NCBI RefSeq assembly: GCF_036850765.1
Contig: NC_089495.1
Span: 27,868,875-27,932,874 of the forward strand
Source: Saccopteryx bilineata
Lineage: Eukaryota > Chordata > Mammalia > Chiroptera > Emballonuridae
Reading direction: 5' to 3'
DNA: 64,000 nucleotides
Shown: positions 12,005 through 22,930 of the stretch, in pieces
How the letters are laid out: every line of letters starts with the position of its first letter
How positions within the stretch are numbered: position 1 is the first letter of the stretch
The notes under the pieces: model-generated
What the model was told of the DNA's origin: nothing
The model's database searches: none
The model's input: only the letters and a program-made list of their open reading frames with translations
Made by a program: the position numbers and the translations under genes

Positions 12005-12215
12005 AAAGTGGTAGTTGCATAATAGCCATGGACATGTAAAGTAGTCAATAATAATATTACAATAGCTCTATATGAGGTAAGATGGGTATTAGACTTATTG
12101 GGGATCACTTTGTAAGTTATATTAAGTATCTAACCTCTATTCTGTACACCTGAAACTATTAGAATATTGAATGTCAACTGTAATTGAAAAATAAAAAAAA
12201 TGAAATAAAAAGATA
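12005..12215 (+). mobile_element. L1 3'-end fragment
   Basis: Phrases such as acttattggggatcactttg and tctgtacacctgaaactatt, followed by gaatgtcaactgtaattgaa and an A-rich end, match the 3' UTR of older mammalian L1 subfamilies in sense orientation. 5'-truncated, no coding capacity. Confidence 0.65.
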
Positions 12216-13441
12216 CTGTGTGTGTAAGGGCTTTGTACACTGGATTATTCTCCACATTGAGTGCCAACTCAAATGCCAGGTAGGAACTTGACTCAGGTGC
12301 AGGTGACGCTGGCAGGAGAGTACCAACAGGGAAAGCCTCCTTCCCATGAACAGGTATGGACAACTGCTGGGTCCTGAAGCTCTTTTCCCGGCTCTCTCTT
12401 ACACCCCAAAGTATAGACCCAATAAAAGGCAATTTTTATTGCTATCTTTAATATATTGAATAATAATATAATATCAGCACTGAAATTCTAATAAATACCC
12501 AATAACCCTCAAAGGCAGTATCAGACACCCTCTGAAGGTCACTCTGAGATGTCAGAGAAACAATGACTGCTCAAAAATGTCCAGTGGCCTCTCATTGCCT
12601 AACATACTATGTAACATACAGGCCACTAGAGGCACCAGCTAGCCACGGAGGATGCTGAAAACCACAAGCCAAATGCTGCTCTCTTGAGCCCATACTATTT
12701 GGGTGTGGAGAGGGATCTTGCTCACCTGTGCTAAAGAGTGCAATTGTTTTAGCTATATGTCAAAAAGATAGGGTACATCTCGAGTGTCAGTCATTGCCTG
12801 AAGGCCAGCTATTAGTGAGAGGACTAGAAATCTGCAATATTGAGTGTGAGTCAGAAAGTGCTGAACCTGGCACCCTGTTATGTTGGGTCTGGTTGATCTT
12901 TTCAAGGATGCCTCTTCTCTCTGTTCCCCATGGGAAGAGTCCAGTCTATGTTCCTGGATCTCTCTCCTAGCTCTGAGCCTGTACACTGGCTCCCTAGAGT
13001 TCTGTGACTTGGCTCCACTCTCTCCCTCTCTACAAGGAGTAGAGCCTTCTCACAGTACCGTCAGCTCAGTGCAAAGAATTGAAGTATCAGAATTTATTCA
13101 AAGAATTCTCCACAGTGATCCTTTTCTCCAAGAAAATCCTGTTCTGGATTCTGATTTTTCTTCAAATTCTTGATGAATCGATGCTGAAAATATTGTTTCT
13201 TAAAAGCTATGAGAGCATGTAATCTTTTTCAGATATGGAAGTCCGATTTTCTCTCTGCCTAACTAACAGGCTCATTGATTGCAGGTTTCCCTCAAACCGA
13301 AGACCTGCTAAAATAGTTATGGTATGTTTAAGAATTCTAATTCTAAAGAAGAGACAAAACATTGCTACTTGGGGGAGATCCTGTTCTTTGGAGAGAGGTT
13401 TCTTAACGTAAGCTGAAGGGTGAGAAGGAAAACTGACACAT
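12216..13441. other. Single-copy DNA, no gene recognised
   Basis: I see no repeat or exon. Frames of 77 to 115 codons overlap on opposite strands around 12728-13554; the longest one (13207-13554, minus) runs into the SINE at its 5' end, so it is not a gene. Nothing else can be supported. Confidence 0.4.
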
Positions 13442-13457
13442 AACTCCAATTCTCTTG

Positions 13458-13812
13458 CCTGACCAGGTGGTGACACAGTGAATAGAGCATCGGACTGGGA
13501 TGCGGAGGACCCAGGTTTGAGACCCCGAGGTTGCCAGCTTAAGCGTGGGCTCATCTGGTTTGAGCAAAGCTCACCAGCTTGGACCCAAGGTCACTGGCTT
13601 GAGCAAGGGGTTACTCAGCCTGCTGAAGGCCCGCAGTCAAGGCACATATGAGAAAGCAATCAATGAACAACTAAGGTGTCGCAATGGGCAACGAAAAACT
13701 AATGATTGATGCTTCTCATCTCTCCGTTCCTGTCTGTCTGTCCCTGTCTATCCCTCTCTCTGACTCTCTCCCTGTCTCTGTAAAACAAACAAACAAACAA
13801 AAAAAACAAAAC
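13458..13812 (+). mobile_element. tRNA-derived bat SINE, long (~350 bp) form
   Basis: Begins cctgaccaggtggtgacaca and continues through the B-box region near 13510-13530, a body with repeated 'caagg/agctt' segments, then tgattgatgcttctcatctc, a pyrimidine tract and an A-rich tail of (AAAC)n. Flanked by a 16-bp duplication with one mismatch (aactccaattctcttg at 13442-13457; 13813-13828). Near-identical in structure to the copy at 26074-26394, so the family was active fairly recently. Confidence 0.92.
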
Positions 13813-13828
13813 AACTCCAATCCTCTTG

Positions 13829-15670
13829 TCATTGGGCTGGGTTGGGGCTCTATGATTAAGAGATGAGGTCTGTTCACTATAAAACTATTTATGAGAAAAT
13901 CCATGGGTCTCTATTCTTCAGCAAGGCTGCTTTAGGTACCAGGTGACAAAATGTAACCCAGCAATAGAAAGAAAGATGCCCTCATGACTTTCTGTACAAA
14001 GCCCAGCTCTGCTTTGCCTCCCTGAGAAATGGCAGGTCCGGTAACGTCGGAGGCCGTGCCCCTGTCTCACATGTTGTAGTTCTCATGACAGAAAGTCTGA
14101 GCAGTGGTGATGAGGGATTTCATGGGGGTGACAAGTGGGAGCCCAAGTAGAAGACAGCATATGTCATGTGCTGCTTATAGCCAAATGATTGGTCTTTGGG
14201 CATGTGAGGCACCATTTTGGAAACCACCAGACGAAAAACAATGACAACAACAAAAAAACTAATGACACTTGCCAGAGGGGACAATATGCTACTCTGCCTC
14301 CTATCTGATGTGGAAAGACCACTGCTGTTTAGTGAACCCTGCTGCTTATTAGCTGGGACATTTAGATTGTCAGCAATAACTTCTATTACCTGGAACTTGC
14401 CTTGGACACTAGTTGGGTCTGCTGATAAGCACATCTACGGGATTAATTCCTTGAACCCTAGGCTGAGCTTAGTCCCTTTTCTGAGATCAAAGCCTATATT
14501 AAGATTCATGGTATGAAGAAATTTGGTGAAAGAATCTAAAATGTTCAAGAAAATGTAGGTTTGGGGGCTGCCAAAATTAGGAAGATAAATGGTGATGAGT
14601 CTTAATTGTAGAAATAATAGAAAAAAAGGTGATATAATAATATACTTATAAAAAAAGCAAAGTGTGTGGATAAGATAGACATATATTTACTGAAGCACAG
14701 GCTAAAAGACTTAGGGAGCTTCATTTAAATGTGACAAAAGGGCAAATAATAGAAAATAGTCAATGCATGTTTCATTAACATCTTGACATGGGGTTTAAGA
14801 AATATTTTTCCCAAGTTGTTATAGAGCTTTTAATCATCGTTCCTTTTGTCATTTAAAAAAAATTCTCATTTTTTGAGGTAATGAGTTAGTGTGGAAGTTT
14901 ATGATCAGGGGAGATCTTTAACTTCTAAGTTTGATCTCATGGAAGATGACCATTTTCTCTCCAAACAGAGCCTGGTGCTATCATCTTTGACATAATCTTG
15001 GTTGAGTGAACCATAGAAAGAAGCACAGTTAGTGTTTACAATTGTTTAAAAAATTTTTTCCAGGGCTGTAATAAATTTTTCCAAGAGAGGAAAAAAATGA
15101 ATCTCTGCAGTTAACATTGTATCTATAACTTGAAAAATACACAATAGCTTTAGAGAGTAGTTTCTAGATATATTGAATAAAGGAGAGTTCATATTGTTAC
15201 TTCTATGAGTAATTCTTAGAGCATCTATTAACCAAAGCTCTAAGTGGTAACATGTGACATTATCTTTCTGAACACTGAAGAAGTGCACTTGCCTGAATGC
15301 ACAGCTGGTTAGTGAGATAATTCCTTAGCACCAGTTCAGTGCCTTTTCCACTTTACCACGCTGACCTCCCCAGGTCCAGGCAACAGGTAGATGCACAAGA
15401 GTTACACTTTTGTGCCGAAAGATATTTCCTGAGAACCAGCTTAAAATCCAGTTATTGCTGTGGTTGAAAAGTCAGTTTGGGGCCAGGTATGTCTCCATAA
15501 AAGGACACATCACACATTCATGCCATTTCATCTGTTTCAGAAGAAGGGGGCAGATGGATTCAGTGCAAACCAAGAGAGTCAGGGTGTCCTTCTCTGATAT
15601 AAAGTCAGACTCTCTCTTATGCCTTCTTCCATGGCTACTTCAGGGGTAATGTGGTGACAGCCAGGGAAGA
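13829..15670. other. Single-copy DNA, no gene recognised
   Basis: I see no exon or clear repeat. A 104-codon minus frame (14120-14434) and an overlapping plus frame (14217-14516) show no domain. Around 15300-15375 the text resembles the antisense 3' part of a MIR, too weakly to call with confidence. Confidence 0.35.
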
Positions 15671-15674
15671 TATG

Positions 15675-15865
15675 TGAATGCCTAAGCTTTTGATTTAGAT
15701 ACATAGGTTCAAACTCCAAACTTAGGGCTAGTGTGTGAGTGACCCGGAGTGATTTGCTAACTTATTGAGACTCCCACTTTTAGACCTCTTAGTGAGATTC
15801 AAAGTACCCATCTCATAGCAACACTGTAAAAATGAAATGAAACAGCCTATGTGATACACGGGGGT
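15675..15865 (+). mobile_element. MIR SINE remnant
   Basis: Recognisable order of MIR segments: tacataggttcaaactccaa (tRNA-derived B-box side), gatttgctaacttattgaga (core), then cccatctcatagcaacactg and aatgaaatgaaaca. Sense orientation, heavily mutated. Confidence 0.55.
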
Positions 15866-16838
15866 AAATGACTCATTGAGTAAACATTTCATACATGATA
15901 CTTACCATACCGTCTTTTCTAATGTGAAATATTAAACAAATTGATGAGCTCCCTTTGGTGTTGTGCAAGGTATATCATAGGGAGAAATCAATTTTAACAC
16001 AAATATTTTTACATACAATTGTTTGTACCACATTTAATTTTATGAAAAAACAAAAACAAACAAACAAAAAACAGGGATGTCAATGGAACCCAGAGAATGC
16101 TTTCATTAGCTTTGTCACTAAATATAGTATGAGTACAATCATGTCTCACCCAGCGGGGGCATAGGACTCAGGCCAGAAATCACCTAACAAGTGCCAGTGC
16201 TGCCTGCAAGGGTATAATCAACATTAATTCTTGAATAGTACTTACAGAGTCTATGGACAAGAAAATGTGATTAATCCGCACACACAAAAATGGGGGGGGG
16301 GGATCCTATTTCTCAACTGAGGGGAAAAATTCTTTGAGCATAAACAGATTGCACTATTTATACATGAAATATTTTCTGCATCTACAAACTTACCATGCTC
16401 AAGTATTCTAATTAATCGTGGTGGTTGCCAGGGAAACCAAACTAACTCAATTATAGGTCTGCAGGAAGGTGCAGTGTATTTATGACTACGAAGCAGGTAT
16501 TTTTCTGTGCAAAAACTAAAACCGAGCAGGTGCCTAAAGAATTTAAATGTTCTAGAATACACACTGTTATCTGAATGAATATCCTTAAACAATATCTTGA
16601 TTTTCTTTCCTTATAACAATTTGGTTGGGTGACATGGACCTGAGTAAGAACATGATTCGAAATAGAATGACAGGAAATGACTGAATTAGGAAACACTGAT
16701 TCCCATTAAAACAGAGTCTAATTCTATACACTGCTTCTGCTTTGCTATCTTCTTATTTAAATGCCTATGGTCTAAATAATACAAGAAATAAAGGGAAAGC
16801 AGCTGACAGTGAAAAAAATATTTTAAAAAGTCATAGAA
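15866..16838. other. Single-copy DNA, no gene recognised
   Basis: I see no gene or repeat. A run of nine G residues (about 16293-16301) is followed by ggatcc. The 113-codon minus frame at 16251-16592 has no recognisable motif. Confidence 0.35.
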
Positions 16839-16840
16839 CT

Positions 16841-17205
16841 GGCCCTGGCCGATTGGCTCAGCATAGAGCATAGGCCCAGCGTGTAGAAGTTCTGTGTTTG
16901 ATTCCCGGCCAGGACACACAGGAGAAGCACCCATCTGCTTCTCCATCCCTCCCCCTCACCTTCCTCTCTATCTTTCTCTTCCCCTCCCGCAGCCAAAGCT
17001 CCATTGGAGCAAAGTTGACCCTGGCACTGAGGACGGTTCCATGGTATCTGCTTGAGGTGCTAGAATGGCTCCGCCTGCAATGGAGCAACGGCCTAGATGG
17101 GCAGAGCATCGCCCCCTGGTGGGCATGCTGGGTGGATTCCAGTCGAGCACATGCGAGAGTCTGTCTGACTGCCTCCCAGCTTCTAACTTTGGGGGAAAAA
17201 AAAGT
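16841..17205 (+). mobile_element. tRNA-derived bat SINE, 'GGCCCTGGCCG' form (~360 bp)
   Basis: Head ggccctggccgattggctca, B-box region tttgattcccggcc, then a block ending gagaagcacccatctgcttc, a pyrimidine tract and a GC-rich body (gcagagcatcgccccctggt). The tail is A-rich. Short matching flanks (aaaaagtc) suggest a degraded target duplication. Same subtype as 25132-25461, 34382-34744 and, in antisense, 24587-24941. Confidence 0.88.
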
Positions 17206-17614
17206 CTTGGATCAATAAATTTAGCTGAAGTAAATGTTAGAAAAAAAATTGTGAGAAATTGATAACATTTGGCCAGAAGATTCAGGAATGTCCACATTTT
17301 AATTTCTCACAACCTATTTTCCCATGAAGATCCTGAAAAGGTGTATACAAAGGAAAAGTAAGCAAATAACATAAATAGAGGGTGAGGGTCAAGTTTAATC
17401 AGGCTTGAGAAAGTTATAATAATTACTAAAACCTATTGTTTTACTTTTATAACTCAGATATCCCTAATATTTCCTCACTATATAATCAAAATCTATAATT
17501 GAGAGGTTTTTTTAAAAAAAATCTGAAAGTTATAGAATCATTTTCCAGCAACAGTTTAATCTTATTTGTCATGTAAACAAAATACTATGCTTTACTGGGT
17601 CTCAGACTGACCGA
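17206..17614. other. No recognised feature
   Basis: AT-rich sequence between a SINE and a microsatellite; I see no gene or repeat. Confidence 0.4.
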
Positions 17615-17657
17615 CCATCCATCCATCCATCCATCCATCCATCCATCCATCCATCCA
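17615..17657. repeat. (ATCC)n microsatellite
   Basis: Ten or so tandem CCAT/ATCC units. It directly abuts the 3' end of an antisense L2; such repeats often grow from the (TGAA)n-like tails of L2. Confidence 0.9.
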
Positions 17658-17890
17658 TTCAGTTACTTCTTCAATTAAAAATTATTTACTGAGTTCCTAC
17701 TCTATGTTTGGTTCTATACCAAAATCTTGGGTGGGCATACAATAATGAATAGAACTTGTATCCTTAGTAAACTTATAATAGGACTAGGGGGACAACTCAT
17801 AAACTTATAATTACAGAAACAAATGTAAAATGAATTATATCTCTGAACTCTTGAGAAAGTTTGACAGGAGATGAAAGTGCAATATACTAT
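17658..17890 (-). mobile_element. L2 3' end, antisense
   Basis: The plus strand reads aattatttactgagttcctactctatgt in short matching steps, the complement of the L2 3' terminus, followed by ggttctatacc and gggcatacaataatgaatag, the expected upstream L2 text. Degraded and ancient. Confidence 0.6.
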
Positions 17891-18479
17891 TCTATCTCCA
17901 TAAAAAATCCATACTCTGGATGAATTGCCACTTTTATCAGTAATTTTTTTACCTACAGCAATACTCCCTGCTTTTAAGTCTACTTTTTAAAACTTCTTGA
18001 TCTGCTCTAGTAATGTTTTGGTTACTGCTACAGTCTTTTTTATTTTTTAAATTTAAGGTCTGTCAAATAAGTAGCATATGATCAAATATATTTTAAAATC
18101 TAATCTGGTGAGCTTAGTTTTTTAATTGGAATATTAATTTTATTTAAATTTAATGTAATTACTAGTATATATGTTTTTAAATCTACCATCCTACCTTTTG
18201 TTTTCTTTTTACCCCACCTACCTTATTCCTTTTTCTCCCTTCACTCTTTTGGATCAATTACTATTCCTTTTATTATTCAATTTTTCCACTTTATTAGTTT
18301 TTAATTTATACTTTTTCAATTCCTCATTTTGAGTTAGTTTATAGATGATAATATGAATCCATGATTTATTAGTTCTGGCATAAGTTGAAATAGTTATCAT
18401 TTTTCAAACAACGCAGGGATGTAAGAACACTGCTTCCCTTTACTCATTTTACATCTTGTGTAATTCTGTCATATTTTGT

Positions 18480-18652
18480 ATTCCACCAGGGTGTAAAAAG
18501 GGAAAAATATAAGATGACAGAAAATGATTTGACTTTTGGTAATGGGTATTCAACAGTTCAAATGCTATAGATATATTTACCTGAAACCTATGTACCTTTA
18601 TAGATCAAAGTCACCTTGTTAAAGTTAATTTCCTAAATACAAAAAAAGAAAG
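18480..18652 (+). mobile_element. L1 3'-end fragment
   Basis: Contains gacttttggtaatgggtatt, tttacctgaaacctatgtac and cctttatagatcaaagtcac, the 3' UTR text of an L1 subfamily related to the one at 2975-3060, with an A-rich end. Sense orientation, 5'-truncated. Confidence 0.6.
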
Positions 18653-18849
18653 ACTGATTTCACATAATCAGTATTAATGTATGTTTATTTATATATTTAC
18701 TCCTAGATTTTTCATCATTTTTCCTGCTTTACCTCTGGGACTATTTTCCTGTGGCTTGAATTATTCATTTTTATAGTTTTTGTATGCAAATCTATTGGTG
18801 ATAAATATCACTTATTTTAGTTTTTGGTTGTTTGAAAGCATTTTTTTTG

Positions 18850-19056
18850 CATTATTTATTTATTTATTCATTTGAGAGAGGTTGGATGGGGAGAAAAAGA
18901 GGAAGGGAGGAAGGGAGACAGAGAGATAGAGAGAAGGGGTGAGGAGCAGGAAGCATCAACTCCCATATGCGCCTTGACCAGGCCAGCCAGGGGTTTAGAA
19001 CCAGCAACCTCAGTGTTCCAGGTCGATGCTTTAACCACTTTGCCACCACAAGTGAG
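18850..19056 (-). mobile_element. Bat SINE, short form, antisense
   Basis: The plus strand starts with (ATTT)n (the tail), continues through a GA-rich tract, then aagcatcaactcccatatgc and ccttgaccaggccagccagg, and ends accactttgccaccacaagt, the complement of the short SINE head. No clean target duplication seen. Confidence 0.85.
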
Positions 19057-19258
19057 GCTAATTCTTACAGTATATATTATGTACTTACTGGATATAGATA
19101 TTCTATATTGGTGCTAATTTTCCACCCACCCTCCAAATAGTTTTTAACATTGTTTTGTTTCTTTAAAAAATACATGTTTTCATTTTCCCCTTTGGTTTCT
19201 TTTAAAATTTTCTGTTTTTGCTTTGATTCTCATAGATTTACAGATTTTACTATAATAA

Positions 19259-19312
19259 ATGTGTGTATATGTGTCTAGGTGTGTGTGTGTGTGTATGTGT
19301 GTGTGTGTGTGT
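19259..19312. repeat. (GT)n microsatellite, interrupted
   Basis: GT units with TA interruptions (gtgtgtatatgtgtctaggt then a purer run at 19279-19312). Confidence 0.9.
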
Positions 19313-20286
19313 AATTAACCTGCTTGGGGAGTGTGAAGAGATTTTTGCTTTGGGGCTTGATTTTTTTTAAATCAGTTTTGAAAAATATCTTGACTGATAC
19401 ATTGCTTTCTCTTTTCCTCTCCAATTGCACATATCACAGCTTTTGATGGTGTCCCACATGCATCTGACATTCTTCCCTTTTTTCTAGATGCTTCCTTGTT
19501 CTATGTTGAGTTCACTTCTCTTATGCTATGTCTAATCTATTTTAAACACATTCATTGAGTTCTAAATTTTATTTTTCAGATTTAGAATTTGCATTTGACT
19601 ACTTTTACAAATTTCCATTCTCTGGTGGAAATTCTCCATCTTGTCTTCTAGTACTTTCAACATATTAATAACAGTTACTTTATATCATAGCTGATAACTA
19701 TAAAATCTGGATCATCTAAGAATCTGCTTGTATTGAATATTTTTTTTACCTTGGTTTCACTCATTTCATATTTATTCCTGGCATACCTAATATTTTTTAA
19801 CTGAATGCCAGGCAATATTATGAAAAATTATACAAATACCGTAAACTCTGGCTTAGGTAACCATTTCCCAGTGAGGGTTTACCTTTGTTTTGGAATAGGC
19901 AGTTAGAGTTTAGGACTGTGCTGTTTCAAAAGTTTTAAAGTTTTAAATTTTGTTACACTGGGTCTATGTATTGTTGTTCTTACTCCTCGAACAACTCCTT
20001 CCGGGCTTTAACTAGCAGTCTGTGATGTTTACCAGGCCCCTACATGATGGTGGGCCCTGAAATGGATTTCTGTTTTTCCATTCCCATGAGATTGTTAAAA
20101 GTTCTGCAAATTTTCCAATTAGGCACTTGTTTACACTTAGCTTATTTGTCTTTTGTTCTGGATCCTTGATAAATGCCTGAAGAGAAAAACTTTTTCCTCA
20201 ATAATCTTTTCTCTGGAATCTCAAGCTCTTATGTCCTGGCTGCCTTAGTTATGCCATCACATCTGCAAACACGATTTTGTTTAAAA

Positions 20287-20427
20287 TTATTTTAAAATTG
20301 ATTTTAGAGAGAGAGAGAGGGGGAGAGAGCAAGATAGATAGATGGATAGGTAGGTAGATAGATAGATGGATAGGTAGGTAGATAGATAGATGGATAGGTA
20401 GGTAGATAGATAGATAGATAGATAGAT

Positions 20428-20470
<43 letters not shown>

Positions 20471-20587
20471 GATAGATAGAGCGATTTATTGTTGGTTGAC
20501 TCTTGTATGTGCCCTCACTGGGGAACAAACCCACAACCTTGGCATATTAGAATGATGCTCTAACCAACAGAGCTACACACCCAGGCT
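20287..20587 (-). mobile_element. Bat SINE, antisense, with expanded tetranucleotide tract
   Basis: The right part (20473-20587) reads atttattgttggttgactct, gtatgtgccctcactgggga and gctacacacccaggct, the complement of a tRNA-derived SINE. The left part, normally a GA-rich tract, has expanded into a long (GATA/GGTA)n array. Similar text flanks both sides (aacacgattttgtttaaaa near 20268; aaacacaattttttaaaa near 20589), a probable diverged target duplication. Confidence 0.7.
20335..20472. repeat. Complex (GATA)n / (GGTA)n microsatellite
   Basis: About 138 bp of GATA with interspersed GATG and GGTA units. A higher-order block (gatagatagatggataggtaggta) repeats about three times before a purer GATA run. 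Creates a meaningless Ser-Ile-Tyr-Leu repeat frame on the minus strand. Confidence 0.93.
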
Positions 20588-21175
20588 TAAACACAATTTT
20601 TTAAAACTATCCAGCTTTTCTAATCTTCATTAGATGCAGATTTAGTTTGTGACAAACTCTTTCACTACAAGGAGAGACATTTTTGTATTATATTATTTCA
20701 TTTTCCTAAATTTCCACACTTAACACTTATTTAAGCTTTACCTCAGAAATATGTATATATACACATACAAATAACTTTCTTCTCTACTTGTGTTATTTCC
20801 TTTAAGAGAAGCCAGAACTTGTGCTGTTTCTGTTTTCATCAAGATTCATCATTCATCAAATGTTTTTGTCAATCTTTATTTCACCCCTACTAAGGTGTCT
20901 TTCTGATAACCTCCATAGCGAGCTAGTTCATGGAAATGAAAAATAATTTTGGTCCTAGCTTTTACATGGACATCTCTTATTTGAACTCATTTGGTAACTG
21001 TGCTTTTCCTGAACCTTTAGGCTAGCTTTATCCTGGAACACATGAACTATACTTCTGCTTTCACCCAAGCAGATCACTGGGCACTGTGGAAGGCTATCCT
21101 TGACAATGCATGAATCTACCTATGTGCACGACCGTTTTCCTTTGTATCATTACCTCACATTAACAACAACAACAG
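20588..21175. other. No recognised feature
   Basis: AT-rich, non-repetitive by eye; no gene seen. Confidence 0.35.
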
Positions 21176-21177
21176 AA

Positions 21178-21300
21178 AGTCCCTGGTCAGAGCACATATA
21201 AGAATCAACCATGAATGCAAAGACAAGTGAACAACAAATCAGTGTTTCTCACCCTTGCCTCCCATTCCTCTATCTCCAAAATCAATTAAAAAATAAAAAC
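21178..21300 (+). mobile_element. Bat SINE, 5'-truncated
   Basis: Starts inside the element at gtccctggtcagagcacata, then agaatcaaccatgaatgcaa, a pyrimidine tract and an A-rich tail. The tRNA-like head is missing. It resembles the copy at 55142-55315, which also has an 'agaatcaacca' segment. Confidence 0.7.
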
Positions 21301-22035
21301 AAATCAATTGCTCAATAGGAAAAATAAATAATAAGTTTTCGCAATATCTGTGGTTCTTGACTCTCTGGATCCTCCGAAAGGGTTTAAGTCGTAAATTATC
21401 TTCAGAAGAGACAGATAAACACGCATTCGAGACACTGCTGGAATGCCGTGATACGAGTCGGTGCCTGTGAAGGGCTCTTTACTCCAAGAGCAGAATCCAG
21501 AGAGGAGACTGTGCTCTGTGCAGCTTGACCAACCCGGCTTGACAGCATATCGCACAATGCCTTTGACAGCACCAAGGATTGGAAAATGGAATTGCAACTA
21601 TCAGGCATCGAGTTATGTTTTAACATTTAGTTATAAAGGCCATGTCATGCCCTCAGAGATGCAGCAGGACTATTAGGCCTGACATTTTGAATTTCAAATG
21701 CAAATTGGAAAATCCAACCCAAACCAGGAAAGGACAATGTGTGTAAATGGACTAAGTTCAGTATTCAGAAATGGCTTCTGGGTCAGGCTAATCAAGTCTC
21801 CCAAAGGCTCTTGTTTCACTCTGTCACCCACATAACAGAAGAAAAATTCAGTTAATGCGTCTGAATAATATCTGAAGAGTACCACCTTAGTATCTTATTT
21901 TCCAAAGAGATTATTGATAAAATATATCAACATGATCCAAGTAAATTATGCCTCACTACTCTGGTCTGTTCCACAACTAGATTATTTTTTCTTACTTTTT
22001 TCTTTTTACTACTGGTGTTCAAAACCTGCCCTGCC
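21301..22035. other. Single-copy DNA, no gene recognised
   Basis: Non-repetitive by eye. Overlapping frames on both strands at 21304-21676 are under 100 codons with no recognisable domain. A conserved non-coding element is possible but unsupported. Confidence 0.35.
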
Positions 22036-22039
22036 AATG

Positions 22040-22215
22040 GTACCCATAGTGAAGAGATTTATATTTTTCAAAGCCCTTAAGGTAACTTGTGATGACAATT
22101 TTTTGGAGTAGCTAAGTGACTTGTCTAAAAGCGCATTTTGAGGAAGTGATCGGATTGGGGCTGGAGCCTGTGAGTCTCCCTCCTACTTCACTGCCTTTGC
22201 TCCACTTGAGCTCAC
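22040..22215 (-). mobile_element. MIR SINE remnant, antisense
   Basis: The order aaagcccttaaggtaacttg, gctaagtgacttgtctaaaa, ggggctggagcctg and cctacttcactgcctttgct is the complement of MIR from 3' to 5'. Moderately diverged. Confidence 0.55.
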
Positions 22216-22414
22216 TGTATGACTGCCTGCCACATACAAACCAGTACGATGAGGAATGGAGAGAACTCACAGTACCGGAGAAACACAGGTCTGTTCCTTT
22301 TGTTTAATAAGCACAGGTGTGTGTGTGTGTAGGATGTAAGCATTGGCCAACAAATAAATGACTTTTACAATGGGCCATAAGTCCTAGAAACTTACTATGG
22401 TCTCAATTCTCCTT

Positions 22415-22930
22415 CTGAAACACAACTTTGATTAAGTTCTTTTTCTTCTTAAAACTCTTTCATGGCTCCTCATTGCCCAGAATAAAGTCCGACTTCCGTA
22501 GCACACCTTACCAACACTCACCCTGCTTTCCCCCTTCCTGCAGCTCTGTGCTGCTCCATGTTCCCTTTGCATTAGGCTCTGTGACTTTGGTGACCCCTCT
22601 GTCCAGGAAAGTGTCCCATCTCTTGTCCTCTGCTTGGCTAACTCTTTCTCATTATCTGCTTTCCACTGTTGCCACACCCTCTAAGAAATGTTCTGTGTGT
22701 CCCAGACCTAAATTAAATCTATATTCATGCTTCCAGGCTCCCAGTTCTGGTTTGACTCTAAGAATCATAATAGGCATTGGAAGTGCCCATTTATTGGTTT
22801 CTATGACCCATTATTCTCTGTGCACCACGTGTGTAGGGTCTGTGTCTATCTTGTTCTTCATTTTATTTCTGGCATTTAGCACCCTGCCTGGCATAGAGGA
22901 AACACTCTATATATCTGAAGATGGCTGAGT
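22415..22930 (+). mobile_element. L2 3' portion
   Basis: Begins aaaactctttcatggctcct and cattgcccagaataaagtcc, the L2 text near the end of its ORF2, and proceeds through ccctttgcattaggctctgt to ggcatttagcaccctgcctgg and gaggaaacactcta, the degraded 3' terminus. It explains a 166-codon open frame here, which is not a host gene. Confidence 0.75.

Larger units (their letters stand above)
17960..20240 (-). mobile_element. Ancient fragmented L1, antisense (5' half)
   Basis: The plus strand carries the complement of older L1 text: tttaatgtaattactagtat and aaatctaccatcctaccttttg in pieces at 18140-18200 (the start of ORF2 and the inter-ORF region), then further ORF1/5' UTR-like text near 19560-19830, including tgaatgccaggcaatattat. 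No frame survives. The L1 is split by a SINE (18850-19056) and a GT repeat. The 18480-18650 piece instead looks like a sense L1 3' end nested within it. I am fairly sure of the family, less so of the boundaries. Confidence 0.45.

Noticed and set aside
13207..13554. 115-codon minus-strand host exon
   Set aside because: It starts in the SINE at 13458 and has no splice or domain evidence.
20335..20472. CRISPR-like repeat array
   Set aside because: Units are 4 bp without spacers; a microsatellite.
22428..22928. 166-codon plus-strand frame
   Set aside because: It lies in degraded L2 sequence and has no recognisable domain.
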